Positions 1 to 9,923 are shown, numbered from the stretch's first letter. The stretch: 64,000 bases of DNA from Paraphysomonas bandaiensis (GCA_965644295.1 CBFFRP010000079.1:1-64000), one strand, 5' to 3'. Made by a program: numbers and translations. The notes: generated from the letters alone by a model not told the origin.

Positions 1-1030
1 GAGAGGGGTCACACAAGGTGGAACTAAGATCCACAGTTGCATGGATCATTATACTGACATGATCCTATGCTGGGTCTGACCTACGCGGTGATTAGCCAAG
101 ATGAGGCGTACGCAGATGACCTCTCCCAAATCCACAGCTTCCGGTGAGGGCCACTCAGCTAAGGCCGACAGCTCTCATCCTTCTCGCCTTCTCCGGAATG
201 CAACTAAACATCCCCAAAACTGAATGCATTGCCCTGGGAGCCCCATTTGCGGTGACGGCCATGTTAGGGTAAACCACACATCATCATAAGAGACTGGAAC
301 TGGTGCCCACACCCCATCCCCATCCGAACAACCACCAATTCCGCAAGTATCTCCCGGCGTACAACTTCCATTCTCAGTAAAGGACACCGGACTCCCACAG
401 CTGGTGCACCACCTGCATATAGCCACATCCACGGCAGTTCTACGATCCAAATGCGCGACACCTGACTGCAAGCTACTCGTCCTCAACACACAAATACTCC
501 CGACCCTACCTATGCAAGGCCCACCAAAAAGCATCCTGGACATACGCTAAATACATCGCCATAGACAAACTACTCGCGCAGGCCGCTAGGAAAATACTCC
601 GTCTCCCCCCTGGATATCCCACGGATCTTATCTACCTTCCCCCGAAATACAAAGGGCTTGGACTGCGCAAATTTTCAACCCACGCCCAGACTCAGAAATG
701 GCATACTCTTCAACGAGCCCTCACACTCGGAGGACAGCCCAAGAGTGCGGCCATATCGCTCTTGCAACGCTACGAGCACCCCCCCCAGGACGTTGACACG
801 TACATCACCAGTCTGGTACAATGGGGTAACAACTAGGCATCAGAATACAGCCTCCCTCCCCAGCTACGCCACAATTCCGAGCTACCATTGACAAAGTCCA
901 ATCACAGCTACAACTGTACAATGATCACAAATATCCTTACAAAGCCATCTTCACGGCACCAGCGGGTGATGCTCCTCAACTCAGACGCAAACCGCGAAAG
1001 AATTTAAATAAATCGTTATTTAAAACGTGT
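1..1030 (+). pseudogene. Non-LTR retrotransposon reverse transcriptase remnant
   Basis: Reading the + strand across several frames gives a decayed reverse transcriptase C-terminal half. A YADD catalytic box (context EAYADDLSQI) lies at 109-120. A PKTECIALG segment at 213-239 matches the stretch that follows the active site in LINE-type RTs. A thumb/connection-like stretch (ARKILRLPPGYPTDLIYLP, then KGLGLRKF) runs from about 543 to 834. After a stop at 832-834 a neighbouring frame continues (TIDKVQSQLQLYNDHKYPYK) to about 1030. Stops and frameshifts break the frame at least three times, so it is dead. The 5' part lies outside the window. The clade (R2/NeSL-like or other) cannot be set from this fragment. 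Confidence 0.72.
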
Positions 1031-1311
1031 AATAGAAAAGTGAGTAACACTGCTATACAACTCTACAGTAACACACACATACAACATCATGTTCAGCATT
1101 TCACTTCAGCACACAACACACCAGATCAGAAGTATTTTATCCGGTACGTATGTACAGCTTCAACACTCCGTGTATACACTGAAAAAGTAGAAACTGAATA
1201 TGTAACTGAAAACTGAAAATACGAAAACACTCTGTACGTGTTAGAGAGTACAACAGAAGAGTAACATATAATACTACTACCAACGCAGAAAATAACCAGT
1301 ACTGCGTTACA
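1028..1311 (-). repeat. Candidate 3' LTR of the Ty3/gypsy element
   Basis: Read on the minus strand, this block starts TGTAACGCAG and ends CTATTACA, the TG...CA termini expected of an LTR. It lies directly downstream of a polypurine tract that follows the pol gene at 1542-3227. No second copy was found in the window, so the boundaries rest on position and end sequence only. Confidence 0.45.
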
Positions 1312-1313
1312 CT

Positions 1314-1328
1314 ACCCTCTTTCCCCCC
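1314..1328 (-). promoter_or_regulatory. Polypurine tract (plus-strand primer) of Ty3 element
   Basis: The + strand reads CCCTCTTTCCCCCC, so the minus (element) strand carries a GGGGGGAAAGAGGG purine run. It sits between the pol stop codon and the candidate LTR start, where a retrotransposon primes plus-strand DNA synthesis. Confidence 0.5.
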
Positions 1329-1541
1329 AGCTGGAGAAATTAGATTGTGAATACAGACTGTGATTTATGTATGCAAATACTTAAATCGGCCATAATAGAT
1401 AGCGTCATTCTAAGTATAAACAAACAAAATCAGATTTAAACAGATATTGAGAATAAACTAGATAGACAAGGTAGTATTATAATAGAAATAAAAGAATATT
1501 GCAAATATTATCATATAATATAATAGAAGAATAAAACCTGT

Positions 1542-3227
1542 TTACAAGAGTATATCAGGAAAACTCTTGCAAAACTCCGCATCGACAAGCACCATAGTAG
1601 ACGGATTGAAGTCGAAGCATAGTCCATAGCAGTAAACGTCATACGCACTCCATTCATAGGTAGTGTCGAAGAGTGGGCAGTATAAATCGATGCGTAGACG
1701 GCGTTTGCCTGCCCATCGTTTATAACGGCATAATACTACATAATTTGTGACATAGCAATCCGGTAAAGACAATGCATCGTAGAAATCTGCTCCCCAAGCT
1801 CGTAGGTTGATGTACACCTCTTGGCCTGGTTGAACTCCATCAATCTGCTGTTTCCGCATTCGTAGTCGTTGTTCTTTAGCTTCCTTAGCAGAAAATAAAA
1901 GTGGAAACAACGCAGGAACGTCTTTACAATACTGCTGGAAAGCCCGTGCGGTTGCAAGATCGAAATTGTATGGAATCCACACTTGTGAATCATCACTAAA
2001 TAATACGAGAAAATCCATAGTAGATCTCTTTTCAGGATCTCCCCGATACGCCACAATCTTTCGCACTTCATACTGGTTATAGTCTACTAAAGCAATGCGA
2101 AATGCCTCATCATGAGTACCAAAAAATGGTTTAAGCCAAGACATATGAAAGACTACCTCAAATCGCATTACAATATGTGTACAGGTGATATCTGCTTTGT
2201 ACGTAGAGACAACCTCGTATGGACCTTTAAATCTAGGGTATAGTTTTGACGGTTTAAATTTCGAAGAATTTGGTTGGAATAAAACAAGCTGTCCGGGTTG
2301 ATATTCCGTTAAGGTCTCCGGAGGTGTTTTGGATTTTCTCTTTGCTTGGATCTTGCGTTGAACATCACATGCAATCTCACGTATAGTTCTCAAATTCTGA
2401 TTTATAAGGGATAAATACTCCGTAGTATCAACCGAATCTGACACAGCATCTGACAATTTGAAATAAGGTTTGTCTATTGTACCAAATGTAAACTCAAAAG
2501 GTGACAATCCCGTTTCGCTACTTATTTCATCATTCAGTATGAACTGGATTACCATATAGCACTCCGGCTCTCCCCAGCAATCTTGCAACCTTTCATCATG
2601 TACAAGAGCACTTAGAAATCGTAATGTCTCTCTATGAGTTCTCTCCACCATGTTGGACTCATGTCTATCTGTCAAAGACATTCGAAAACGCACGCCAAAC
2701 CATTTTAACAATAACTGAACAACCTCTGCTGTAATATTCGAACCTGGGTCTGAAATTAACACTTCCGATATTCCGTACGTCACGAAATAAGAAAACAACG
2801 CTCGCGCTACTCCAACTGCCGTGTAATCAGTTGCTGGATACAGACCAACCAAACGCGATGGCAATTGCTTTACAACATGGATGCAACAATGCCCTTTCTT
2901 GTCAGGAGGAGACACAGAGAGTGTGTCAAATCCTACATAATGTCTACAATGCTCGGAGTCTAAAGCTCTGATGGGTGCCTGCAAGGAAGCACTCATTCCC
3001 GCATTAAACTTCTGACAAATGGGACACCGATCTATGAAATCTTGTATCACCTCTGTGGTTAGCTTGTGACCTGGAAATACCTTACTCAGCTTTAACCATG
3101 TTCGTTTAACTCCATGGTGACCTATCCGACCATTGTGAACTAAGTCGAACGCCTCTTTGGGTGAACTAGGTTTTATACCTTGAGCCGCTAGTTCATCTAA
3201 AGCTGCAAGTATCTCAGCTGGGAACAC
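1542..3227 (-). CDS. Ty3/gypsy-type integrase, 3' part of a truncated pol gene
   Basis: Integrase region of an LTR-retrotransposon polyprotein. An HHCC zinc finger spans about residues 31-71 (H31, H37, C68, C71). The catalytic triad is visible as D101 (GFDTLSV), D160 (LISDPGSN) and E195 (NMVERTHRE), with 34 residues between the last two. A GPY/F-type module (RFKGPYEVV) follows, then a long C-terminal extension whose YRGDPEKRSTMDFLV segment looks chromodomain-like. There is no ATG: the reported first codon is GTG, and the frame stays open upstream to a stop near 3325. Gag, protease, RT and RNase H are therefore missing and the copy is 5'-truncated. The remaining frame is intact. A related fragment lies at 20182-21195. 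Confidence 0.8.
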   Translation of the reverse strand: MFPAEILAALDELAAQGIKPSSPKEAFDLVHNGRIGHHGVKRTWLKLSKVFPGHKLTTEVIQDFIDRCPICQKFNAGMSASLQAPIRALDSEHCRHYVGFDTLSVSPPDKKGHCCIHVVKQLPSRLVGLYPATDYTAVGVARALFSYFVTYGISEVLISDPGSNITAEVVQLLLKWFGVRFRMSLTDRHESNMVERTHRETLRFLSALVHDERLQDCWGEPECYMVIQFILNDEISSETGLSPFEFTFGTIDKPYFKLSDAVSDSVDTTEYLSLINQNLRTIREIACDVQRKIQAKRKSKTPPETLTEYQPGQLVLFQPNSSKFKPSKLYPRFKGPYEVVSTYKADITCTHIVMRFEVVFHMSWLKPFFGTHDEAFRIALVDYNQYEVRKIVAYRGDPEKRSTMDFLVLFSDDSQVWIPYNFDLATARAFQQYCKDVPALFPLLFSAKEAKEQRLRMRKQQIDGVQPGQEVYINLRAWGADFYDALSLPDCYVTNYVVLCRYKRWAGKRRLRIDLYCPLFDTTYEWSAYDVYCYGLCFDFNPSTMVLVDAEFCKSFPDILL

Positions 3228-3329
3228 TGAATAACAAGCTACATCGTCGGTTTCTGAACTCCATTGCCCTACTTGGTTAAGCTCAATTATAACAACACCC
3301 GGTTTGATAACCAGGGTGTTGGCTCGTAA

Positions 3330-4131
3330 ACAATAGTACTACTATAACACCTACACTGAACCAACAAAGAACAGTAATAACGGTATTATTATTAAAACAC
3401 TTTTCTAAGTCTAGACCTAAACTTAGTTAGTGACCCCCGCAAAGAGCCACCGCGCAATGGTATACCGCCGGTACCCAAGTTCACTGGCACCAAGCTTTGG
3501 TCTAACTTAAAACAAGTGATAAACACCATAGAAGCATATATGCACACACACACACTCCTAACATGGTGCAACACACGTGATGTCATCACACCACCACAGG
3601 TTGTGTAACTCTTCAATCAAAACTGAAAAATACACAGCAACCTGATAGGGAGTGACTCACCAGCGTATGCCGAGAGTACACCGTATACTACGTATCTATA
3701 CCCTACCAGAGACTGAAAACCCCTAATCCAGGAAATACATAAATACGGTACGTATAGTACGTATAGTACGCACACCACATTTGCAATCGAACCCCAATAA
3801 GCCTTGCATAAACACTCGTGCACCTCAAGTGTACAATAGCGACTTCTCTCTTATGATGGTCACATGTACTTGCCCCCCTATAGGGTAGTACGGGTAATAC
3901 ATGTATGTATGTATATGGAAGTATATACTGCAACTGCTATACAGGAATACGGGCCCACATAACTTTGATATAAATTTGCAGCGGGTTTCACATCGACCGG
4001 AGTCACCAGCAGCAGATCATAGTCGTACATCATCATCAGCAGATAAAATTGGACATCATACCCGAACGTTGGCTCAATATGTAGGTACACTGTGGTACAT
4101 TACCAATGTCCAAATGGTGTTGCATAATATG
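3330..4131. other. Gene-free flank between Ty3 remnant and Polinton
   Basis: No convincing coding frame. Moderately AT-rich with short CA and TACG-rich runs near 3540 and 3750. It ends in the left copy of the Polinton target duplication. A short inverted repeat (ACACCC...GGGTGT) lies just to the left, at about 3296-3320. Confidence 0.6.
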
Positions 4132-4139
4132 TATCCTGA
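4132..4139. repeat. Left target-site duplication
   Basis: TATCCTGA directly precedes the left inverted repeat and recurs directly after the right repeat at 19842-19849, marking integration of the Polinton. Polintons usually make 5-6 bp duplications, so 8 bp is long. Confidence 0.85.
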
Positions 4140-4208
4140 TATATTAGAAAAACCGGGGTTCTAGGACAAATTAAACATTTGTCTTAGAACACCTGTTTTT
4201 CTAATATA
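4140..4208. repeat. Terminal palindrome of left repeat
   Basis: A 69-bp imperfect inverted repeat. The left arm starts TATATTAGAAAAACCGGGGT and the right arm ends CACCTGTTTTTCTAATATA. Arms of about 30 bp differ at a few positions, and the centre is AT-rich. Such a tip could fold into a hairpin when single-stranded. Confidence 0.9.
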
Positions 4209-4395
4209 GATGATGTTGCCGATGTTCACCCATGAAATGTTCTAATGTATGACATTGGACTACGTTAGACTACAGTCCATTTCCCTACGGTGGAATTTTA
4301 GTGTATAAAAGTTTTAATAAATGAAAACTAAGGGGAGGGTCTTAGATTTATGAAAATTGTTAGACAATTGCAATGATAAGAGGAAGAAGATATTT
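4140..4395 (+). repeat. Left terminal inverted repeat, 256 bp
   Basis: Matches the reverse complement of 19586-19841 at every base but one: the left copy has AATTTTAGTG where the right copy has AATTTTTGTG. It begins TATATTAG. It holds the 69-bp tip palindrome, a second stem (TGGACT...AGTCCA near 4257), a TATA-like GTGTATAAAAG near 4300 and a small AATTG...CAATT hairpin near its inner end. Confidence 0.97.
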
Positions 4396-4488
4396 CACAC
4401 CAAAATCATGAGATCTCATTTCACCTGGAAAATAATTTCGTTTAATTTTTCTCGGATTATTTTTTTCTTAACTATAATAAAACAAAAT

Positions 4489-4848
4489 ATGGAAATTTTC
4501 ATTGTGTACAAAATTACCGGAAGGCATACAAATAAAACATATTATGGAAAAACAATACTACCTGTAGAAAAGCGTCTTTCCCTTTATCTATTATCTTATA
4601 GATATTACAAAGAGACATATGGTTTACCTCCCTATCTCCCAGTTTTTGATATATTTCGAGAAAGTAATGATCTTGATAACGATATTGAAATTACAACAGT
4701 AACATCTGATTTAAGTAATTACAATGCAACCGAATTTAGAGATCTCTATATTCAGCGCGATAAAAACTGTTGTAATAAAAATAGATCAGGTTATACCATG
4801 AAGGAATATCTGGAAGAATATTATATATTAAAAAACCTGCTGCAATAA
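4489..4848 (+). CDS. GIY-YIG nuclease, copy 1
   Basis: Small GIY-YIG endonuclease of 119 aa, a likely homing or DNA-cleaving enzyme. The GIY strand is IVYKITG, the YIG strand is YYGKT, the conserved arginine follows in EKRLSLYL, and a candidate metal-binding acidic residue lies in the FRDLYIQRDK helix. I chose the ATG at 4489 because it aligns with the start of the second copy and both are preceded by the same ACTATAATAAAACAAAAT leader. The frame is open further upstream (ATG at 4408), but that extension has no counterpart. The C-terminus diverges after MKEYLEEYY and stops early relative to copy 2, so it may be trimmed. It is the leftmost gene of the Polinton. Confidence 0.8.
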   Translation: MEIFIVYKITGRHTNKTYYGKTILPVEKRLSLYLLSYRYYKETYGLPPYLPVFDIFRESNDLDNDIEITTVTSDLSNYNATEFRDLYIQRDKNCCNKNRSGYTMKEYLEEYYILKNLLQ

Positions 4849-4894
4849 AAAATAGATCAGGATTATTTTTTTCTTAACTATAATAAAACAAAAT

Positions 4895-5314
4895 ATGAAA
4901 AATTTCATTGTATACAAAATCACCGGAAAGCATACAAATAAAATATATTATGGAAAAACATCGCTACCTGTAAAGAAGCGCCTTTCTCTTCATCTATCAG
5001 CTTATAGATTTTACAAAGAGTCATATGGTTTATCTTCTTATTTCTCAGTTTTTGATATATTTCGAGAAAGCAATGATCTTAAAAGCGATATTGAAATTAC
5101 AGTATTAACACCTGGTTTAAGTAATTACAATGCAGCAGCAATTGAGGATCACTATATTCAGCGAGATAAAAACTGTTGTAATAAAAATAGATCAGGTTTC
5201 ACCACAAGCAACATGAAGGAATATCAAAAAGATTATTGGGAAAAACATAAAAATAAAATTAATAAAATGAGACGTGAGAAATATGCTCAAAATAAAAAAT
5301 CTTGTGTACATTAA
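4895..5314 (+). CDS. GIY-YIG nuclease, copy 2
   Basis: GIY-YIG endonuclease of 139 aa, a tandem paralog of the preceding gene with most residues identical (FIVYKITGKHTNK, YYGKTSLPVKKRLSLHL, DHYIQRDKNCCNKN). It is longer at the C-terminus, ending in a lysine-rich tail (KHKNKINKMRREKYAQNKK) suited to DNA binding. The ATG at 4895 follows the leader shared with copy 1. In Polintons and virophages such nucleases are accessory genes; a role in spread or in processing of the element's ends is possible but unproven. Confidence 0.85.
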   Translation: MKNFIVYKITGKHTNKIYYGKTSLPVKKRLSLHLSAYRFYKESYGLSSYFSVFDIFRESNDLKSDIEITVLTPGLSNYNAAAIEDHYIQRDKNCCNKNRSGFTTSNMKEYQKDYWEKHKNKINKMRREKYAQNKKSCVH

Positions 5315-5317
5315 AAC

Positions 5318-5593
5318 ATGGAAAATAAAAAACGCGGACGTCCCATAAAATATAACTCGGAAGAAGAGCGAAAGCAAGCAAAGCGGTTACAAGATCAACT
5401 TTCATATAAACGAAGAAAATCACAGCAGAATGAAATTTTAGAAATACTATCTAATGATGAATCATCATCATCGACTTATGAACCCTCGGAAACTGGAACA
5501 TCAGTGTACACAAATACAGAAATCCGTCAAGAAGAGATAAAAATTGAAATTTACTCGGATAGTTTTAATTTGTGTTTGAGTATAAAGAAATAA
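5318..5593 (+). CDS. Small GRPxKY-motif protein
   Basis: 91 aa, unknown function. The N-terminus (KKRGRPIKYNSEEERKQAK) is basic, with a GRP core like an AT-hook. It is followed by a serine-rich, acidic, probably disordered tail. The same opening (MPRPLKYKNDEERKAAR) begins the polymerase at 6008, so the motif is reused in two proteins of this element. It starts 3 bp after the stop of the second GIY-YIG gene, consistent with one transcript. Confidence 0.6.
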   Translation: MENKKRGRPIKYNSEEERKQAKRLQDQLSYKRRKSQQNEILEILSNDESSSSTYEPSETGTSVYTNTEIRQEEIKIEIYSDSFNLCLSIKK

Positions 5594-5620
5594 AATATTG
5601 ACAATAATAAAAAGTATACA

Positions 5621-5887
5621 ATGTCTTATTTATACGGAGATGAAATTAACACTAGCTCAGATGATGAATGGAATAATTATGAAGATTACATTGGTTTCAG
5701 AATAACTAATTCACCACCCCGCAGACAGTCAAACCGCAGGCAGAGAAATACCCGACGGGTGAATAGACAACAAGCTACATCACCAGTTAGCATTACAGAA
5801 CACCCGAATATAACAGAAGAGCAAAATACACCCGCTTGTCCCAGTTCCCCAGTGTCAGTTACAGACCATCCAAATCTGTCTGATTAA
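5621..5887 (+). CDS. Small disordered protein
   Basis: 88 aa, not recognised. Acidic N-terminus (GDEINTSSDDEWNNYEDY), an arginine-rich middle (RRQSNRRQRNTRRVNRQQ) and a proline/serine/threonine tail holding two near-copies of SPVSxTxHPN. The ATG follows AATAATAAAAAGTATACA. A nucleic-acid-binding accessory role is only a guess from composition. Confidence 0.45.
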   Translation: MSYLYGDEINTSSDDEWNNYEDYIGFRITNSPPRRQSNRRQRNTRRVNRQQATSPVSITEHPNITEEQNTPACPSSPVSVTDHPNLSD

Positions 5888-6007
5888 CAAAAGAGTATAA
5901 AGAAAAAATATTTTTATAGAATAAAAAGAGTATAAAGAAAATATATCTTGTATATAATAAGAACAAGTTTAAACGCTATATTTAAAAACAATCTTGATAA
6001 TAATAAC

Positions 6008-9000
6008 ATGCCAAGACCTTTGAAATACAAAAACGATGAGGAGAGAAAAGCCGCCCGCAATAAACGAACTAAACAACGATCAGGGAAAGAGGCACTGGAA
6101 AAGATGTTATTAGATATCATTTATCAAAAGGGTGAGCATACAGAATATTCACCTATTACAAAGTTGACTGCACGTAAGTTACTGTTAAGACTACCTCGCA
6201 TGCGGAAAGATGAGGTTGGCTTAATTGGTTCACTTATTGAACATAATGAAAAATTTAATGTTGGAACCCTTAAAACAAAATTAAAGAAAATCCGTAAAAC
6301 TGCGGTGATGAAGGGTAAACTAGATAAGGATGATATTGTTGAAACCACAGCAATAAATGGTTCAATGATAAGAGTTGAGTTGAAAGCTGGATTAGGTGAA
6401 AGCGTTGATGTTGACCGTGTTTCAGATGATCTCGGTAAGATCCTTGACGAATTAATCCAAAAACACGGCTCAAATACAATGTTTCGGATATCCACTCAAA
6501 CAACACTTTTATTTAAGGTTGAGATTGAGAAGGACGTGTGGGTGGAAGAAAGAGGCTTCCACTCCACTGCTGGTAGAAATGTAAGTAGGGGTAATGTATT
6601 GGATTTTATTACATATATAACATCTGAAATTGAAAAGACAATTGAATCATGGAAGAGAAGCTCTTATGTTTTTTTAGGAGTTGAGAAGATCGATTTACGA
6701 ATTACACCCATGCGACCTATATATGCAGGAGGGAGTAAACCAACTTGTTTACCTACACCAAAAGATCTGGCAGTGAAGAAATGTATTATTAATGTTGAAT
6801 GCACAGATGGTCGCTGTCTTGAATATTGCATGGTATTGGAAAACCACTATGATGATATTATTAAGGAGGGGAAAAAACCCCAGCGTATTAGTTCATTTAA
6901 AAAAGAATGGTTCGATGAGATTGTAAAACCAAAGAATGTAAGTTATCCTATTAACTTATACAAACACATCCCGCAATATGAACGATTAAACAATATAAAA
7001 ATTACTGTTCTGGGTTACAATGAAGAACATAATGATAAGAAAGGTTTATACACAATGTATTCATCCATGTCAAAATACGAGAAAACAATAACCCTGGTTT
7101 ACATATGCGACAGTAAAACACAAAATGAACATTTTCTATGGGTGCGCAACGTATCCCGTCTTTTTAATAATGGTGAACAGAAAAACGCATACCATTATTG
7201 TATGAATTGTTTGAATGCAAAATATGAAACACATGAAGCACTTAAAGAACATGAAGCACTATGTTTAAAAAACCAATCCTCTAAAGCTATCTTACCACAA
7301 GAGAGAGAAGATGGTACTAAACCTGTTCAGAAGTTTAATAGTTTTTATAAAACACTCAAGCATCCATTTACAATATACACTGATTTTGAGTCAACGCTAA
7401 TAAAAAATAAAGATGGTAAAAGGGGGAATACTGATAAATACCAAATACACAAACCAAATTCATTTGGTTTAAAGTTTAATTGCATTCACGAGAATCACAA
7501 TAAACCAGTAATTACATTTAGACATTGTGATGAAGAGGTAGTTCTTCGCACATTTGTAGAACAAGTTGAAGAGTATGCAAAGGAGGCGTACAACATTAGT
7601 CAATTATACCCTCATTATCACGGGTCAACAAATGATAAAATATGTGAGCTATGTAGAAACTATACAAAGGATGGATTGAAACCTTTACACGATACTATAA
7701 CAGGTGAATTAATAAATTGGGTATGCCCACGCTGTTTAAAATCCCATATGAAAAACAAAAATTTTATCCCTGTTTATGCTCATAACTTAAAAGGATACGA
7801 TAGTCATTTGTTTATTCGAGCTTTAGCTCAATACGGATACACACAGGAAAAAGATAGCACTATTAGTTGTATTCCCAATAATGAGCAAAAGTATATCACT
7901 TTTAGTAAGAAAATTGAGGTGGATAGGGTAATTACTTCAATAGAGGTAGATGAAAACGGGAACCATGTAAAAACATTTAATCCGATATACTTTGAAATAC
8001 GATTTCTTGACACCAACGCGTTTTATTGTTCAAGCCTAGAAAAAGTGATATCTAATTTAACAGCAGAACCTAAAGGAGATATCTCTAAATTACGCAGGAT
8101 CTTAAAAAGCACATCTGAAGCTTTTCCGGATGATGAACAATTCCAACTGATGATTAGAAAAGGAGTATACCCATATGAATGGGTGGATGCAGATTATAAA
8201 TTTATGTCGTCCTCATTACCCCCGAAAAACGCGTTTTTCTCTACACTAGTAGGCGGAGGAATTTCAGATTCCGAGTATAAGCACGGGCAAATGGTGTGGG
8301 ATTCATTCAAATGTCAAACTTTCAAGGATTACCATAATCTCTATTTAAAAGCAGATGTTTTACTTTTAGCAGACTCATGGGAGGTTTTTCGTGATAATAT
8401 TATGAGTATGTTTAATTTAGATTGTGTGTATTCATATACAGCACCTGGGCTAGCATGGGAAGCTTATCTTAAAAAATCAGGAGTTGAACTCGAGCTTCTC
8501 ACCGATATTGATATGTATATGTTTTACGAAAAAAGCATACGCGGTGGTGTTTCTCTAATTACTAAACGACTAGCAACTGTATCAGAAGAAGAGATGAAGA
8601 AACCTCCATTAGAGCGCAATGAAGCTCTGTTATATTTAGACGCTACCAATCTATATGGGTGGGCAATGATTCAGAACTTACCCTATGGTGGATTTGAATG
8701 GGATGATGATGTAAACAAATACACAGAGGAATATATTAAAAGTTTAAAGGATGATGGGGATGAGGGGTATACTCTTGAAGTAGACTTAGAGTATCCAAAA
8801 GAATTACACGATCTCCATAACGACTACCCTTTATGCCCGGAAAGACTTCTTCCTAAGAACGAAATGCTTAATCAATGGCAGATACGCTATGATTCACGCG
8901 GGAACGAAATTCATGAGACAACCCCCAAACTTTGCCCTAATTTACAAGATAAGGAAAAATATGTAATTCACTACCGTGCTCTCAAATTAGCACTTCAACT

Positions 9001-9904
9001 CGGTTTGAAGCTAAAGAAGGTTCACCGTGTGATGCAGTTTTATCAGTCACCTCATATGAAAGAATATATCATGGGCAACACAAAGCTACGAGCTCAAACA
9101 AAGGATGCTTTCAAACGCAATTTATATAAATTACTTAACAATGCAATTTTTGGTAAATCAATGGAAAATGTACGCCAACGCATTAACTTTGAACTGGTTA
9201 CTCAAAGGCCAACAGAGTATAAATTAAGACGAATGAAAGATTTTACAATATTCTCAGAAAATTTGGTTGGTGTTCACCAATATAAATCATTTGTGAAATT
9301 AAATAAACCTATCTATGTGGGTTCAGCTATTTTAGATCTTTCTAAAGTACTCATGCAAGGCTTTCACTATAATGCAGTGCAACCAAGTATTCACGAGATG
9401 GGTGGTAGTGTAGAGTTACTTTTTACTGATACAGATAGTTTATGTTATCATATCAAGGGCTGTAATCCCTATGAATTCATGCATAAGAATAAGAGTTACT
9501 TTGATATGTCAACTTTCTTTGAAAAAGAAAACAAGTACTATGATGAGGAAAATAAAGGTGTTCTCGGAAAAATGAAAGTAGATAAGGATCAAGTAATTAA
9601 AGAGTTTGTAGGTTTACGACCTAAATGTTATAGTTTAAAATATGAAGGTGATAAAGAGGATTACACTTGTAAAGGTGTAAACCGGGCTGCTCGTGCATCA
9701 ATATCCCATCAGGCGTATAAGGAAACACTCTTAACCTTACAATCATTCCCTGTAGTACAAAATAGCATTCGATCCTATAATCATGATGTTTACACTATAC
9801 AACAAGGGAAAATAGGATTATCTGCATATGATAACAAACGGTATATATATGATGATCGAATCCATACCCTATCATTTGGACATTACAAATTATCTCAAAA
9901 CTAA
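6008..9904 (+). CDS. pPolB: Protein-primed family B DNA polymerase
   Basis: Replicative polymerase of the Polinton, 1298 aa. Visible in order: an N-terminal PRPLKY-EER motif; a Polinton-type N-terminal domain; a zinc-finger-like segment (HYCMNCLN...HEALC) near residue 395; exonuclease ExoI DFEST (about 458), ExoII YAHNLKGYDSHL (about 587) and ExoIII YLKADVLLLADS (about 780); palm motif A LYLDATNLYGWAM (about 878); motif B LLNNAIFGKSMENV (about 1043); and motif C FTDTDSLCYH (about 1141). A KxKVD/LRPKCY segment follows. All catalytic acids are present. I prefer the ATG at 6008 (after TTGATAATAATAAC) over 5948, because it starts the motif shared with the 5318 gene. The integrase gene follows 19 bp downstream. 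Confidence 0.95.
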   Translation: MPRPLKYKNDEERKAARNKRTKQRSGKEALEKMLLDIIYQKGEHTEYSPITKLTARKLLLRLPRMRKDEVGLIGSLIEHNEKFNVGTLKTKLKKIRKTAVMKGKLDKDDIVETTAINGSMIRVELKAGLGESVDVDRVSDDLGKILDELIQKHGSNTMFRISTQTTLLFKVEIEKDVWVEERGFHSTAGRNVSRGNVLDFITYITSEIEKTIESWKRSSYVFLGVEKIDLRITPMRPIYAGGSKPTCLPTPKDLAVKKCIINVECTDGRCLEYCMVLENHYDDIIKEGKKPQRISSFKKEWFDEIVKPKNVSYPINLYKHIPQYERLNNIKITVLGYNEEHNDKKGLYTMYSSMSKYEKTITLVYICDSKTQNEHFLWVRNVSRLFNNGEQKNAYHYCMNCLNAKYETHEALKEHEALCLKNQSSKAILPQEREDGTKPVQKFNSFYKTLKHPFTIYTDFESTLIKNKDGKRGNTDKYQIHKPNSFGLKFNCIHENHNKPVITFRHCDEEVVLRTFVEQVEEYAKEAYNISQLYPHYHGSTNDKICELCRNYTKDGLKPLHDTITGELINWVCPRCLKSHMKNKNFIPVYAHNLKGYDSHLFIRALAQYGYTQEKDSTISCIPNNEQKYITFSKKIEVDRVITSIEVDENGNHVKTFNPIYFEIRFLDTNAFYCSSLEKVISNLTAEPKGDISKLRRILKSTSEAFPDDEQFQLMIRKGVYPYEWVDADYKFMSSSLPPKNAFFSTLVGGGISDSEYKHGQMVWDSFKCQTFKDYHNLYLKADVLLLADSWEVFRDNIMSMFNLDCVYSYTAPGLAWEAYLKKSGVELELLTDIDMYMFYEKSIRGGVSLITKRLATVSEEEMKKPPLERNEALLYLDATNLYGWAMIQNLPYGGFEWDDDVNKYTEEYIKSLKDDGDEGYTLEVDLEYPKELHDLHNDYPLCPERLLPKNEMLNQWQIRYDSRGNEIHETTPKLCPNLQDKEKYVIHYRALKLALQLGLKLKKVHRVMQFYQSPHMKEYIMGNTKLRAQTKDAFKRNLYKLLNNAIFGKSMENVRQRINFELVTQRPTEYKLRRMKDFTIFSENLVGVHQYKSFVKLNKPIYVGSAILDLSKVLMQGFHYNAVQPSIHEMGGSVELLFTDTDSLCYHIKGCNPYEFMHKNKSYFDMSTFFEKENKYYDEENKGVLGKMKVDKDQVIKEFVGLRPKCYSLKYEGDKEDYTCKGVNRAARASISHQAYKETLLTLQSFPVVQNSIRSYNHDVYTIQQGKIGLSAYDNKRYIYDDRIHTLSFGHYKLSQN

Positions 9905-9923
9905 TTATAGTACCTTAAAGTAA

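Noticed and set aside
5948-6007. Earlier ATG for the polymerase (20 extra residues)
   Set aside because: The extra residues are unlike the motif shared with the 5318 gene, which begins at 6008 behind a typical AATAATAAC leader.
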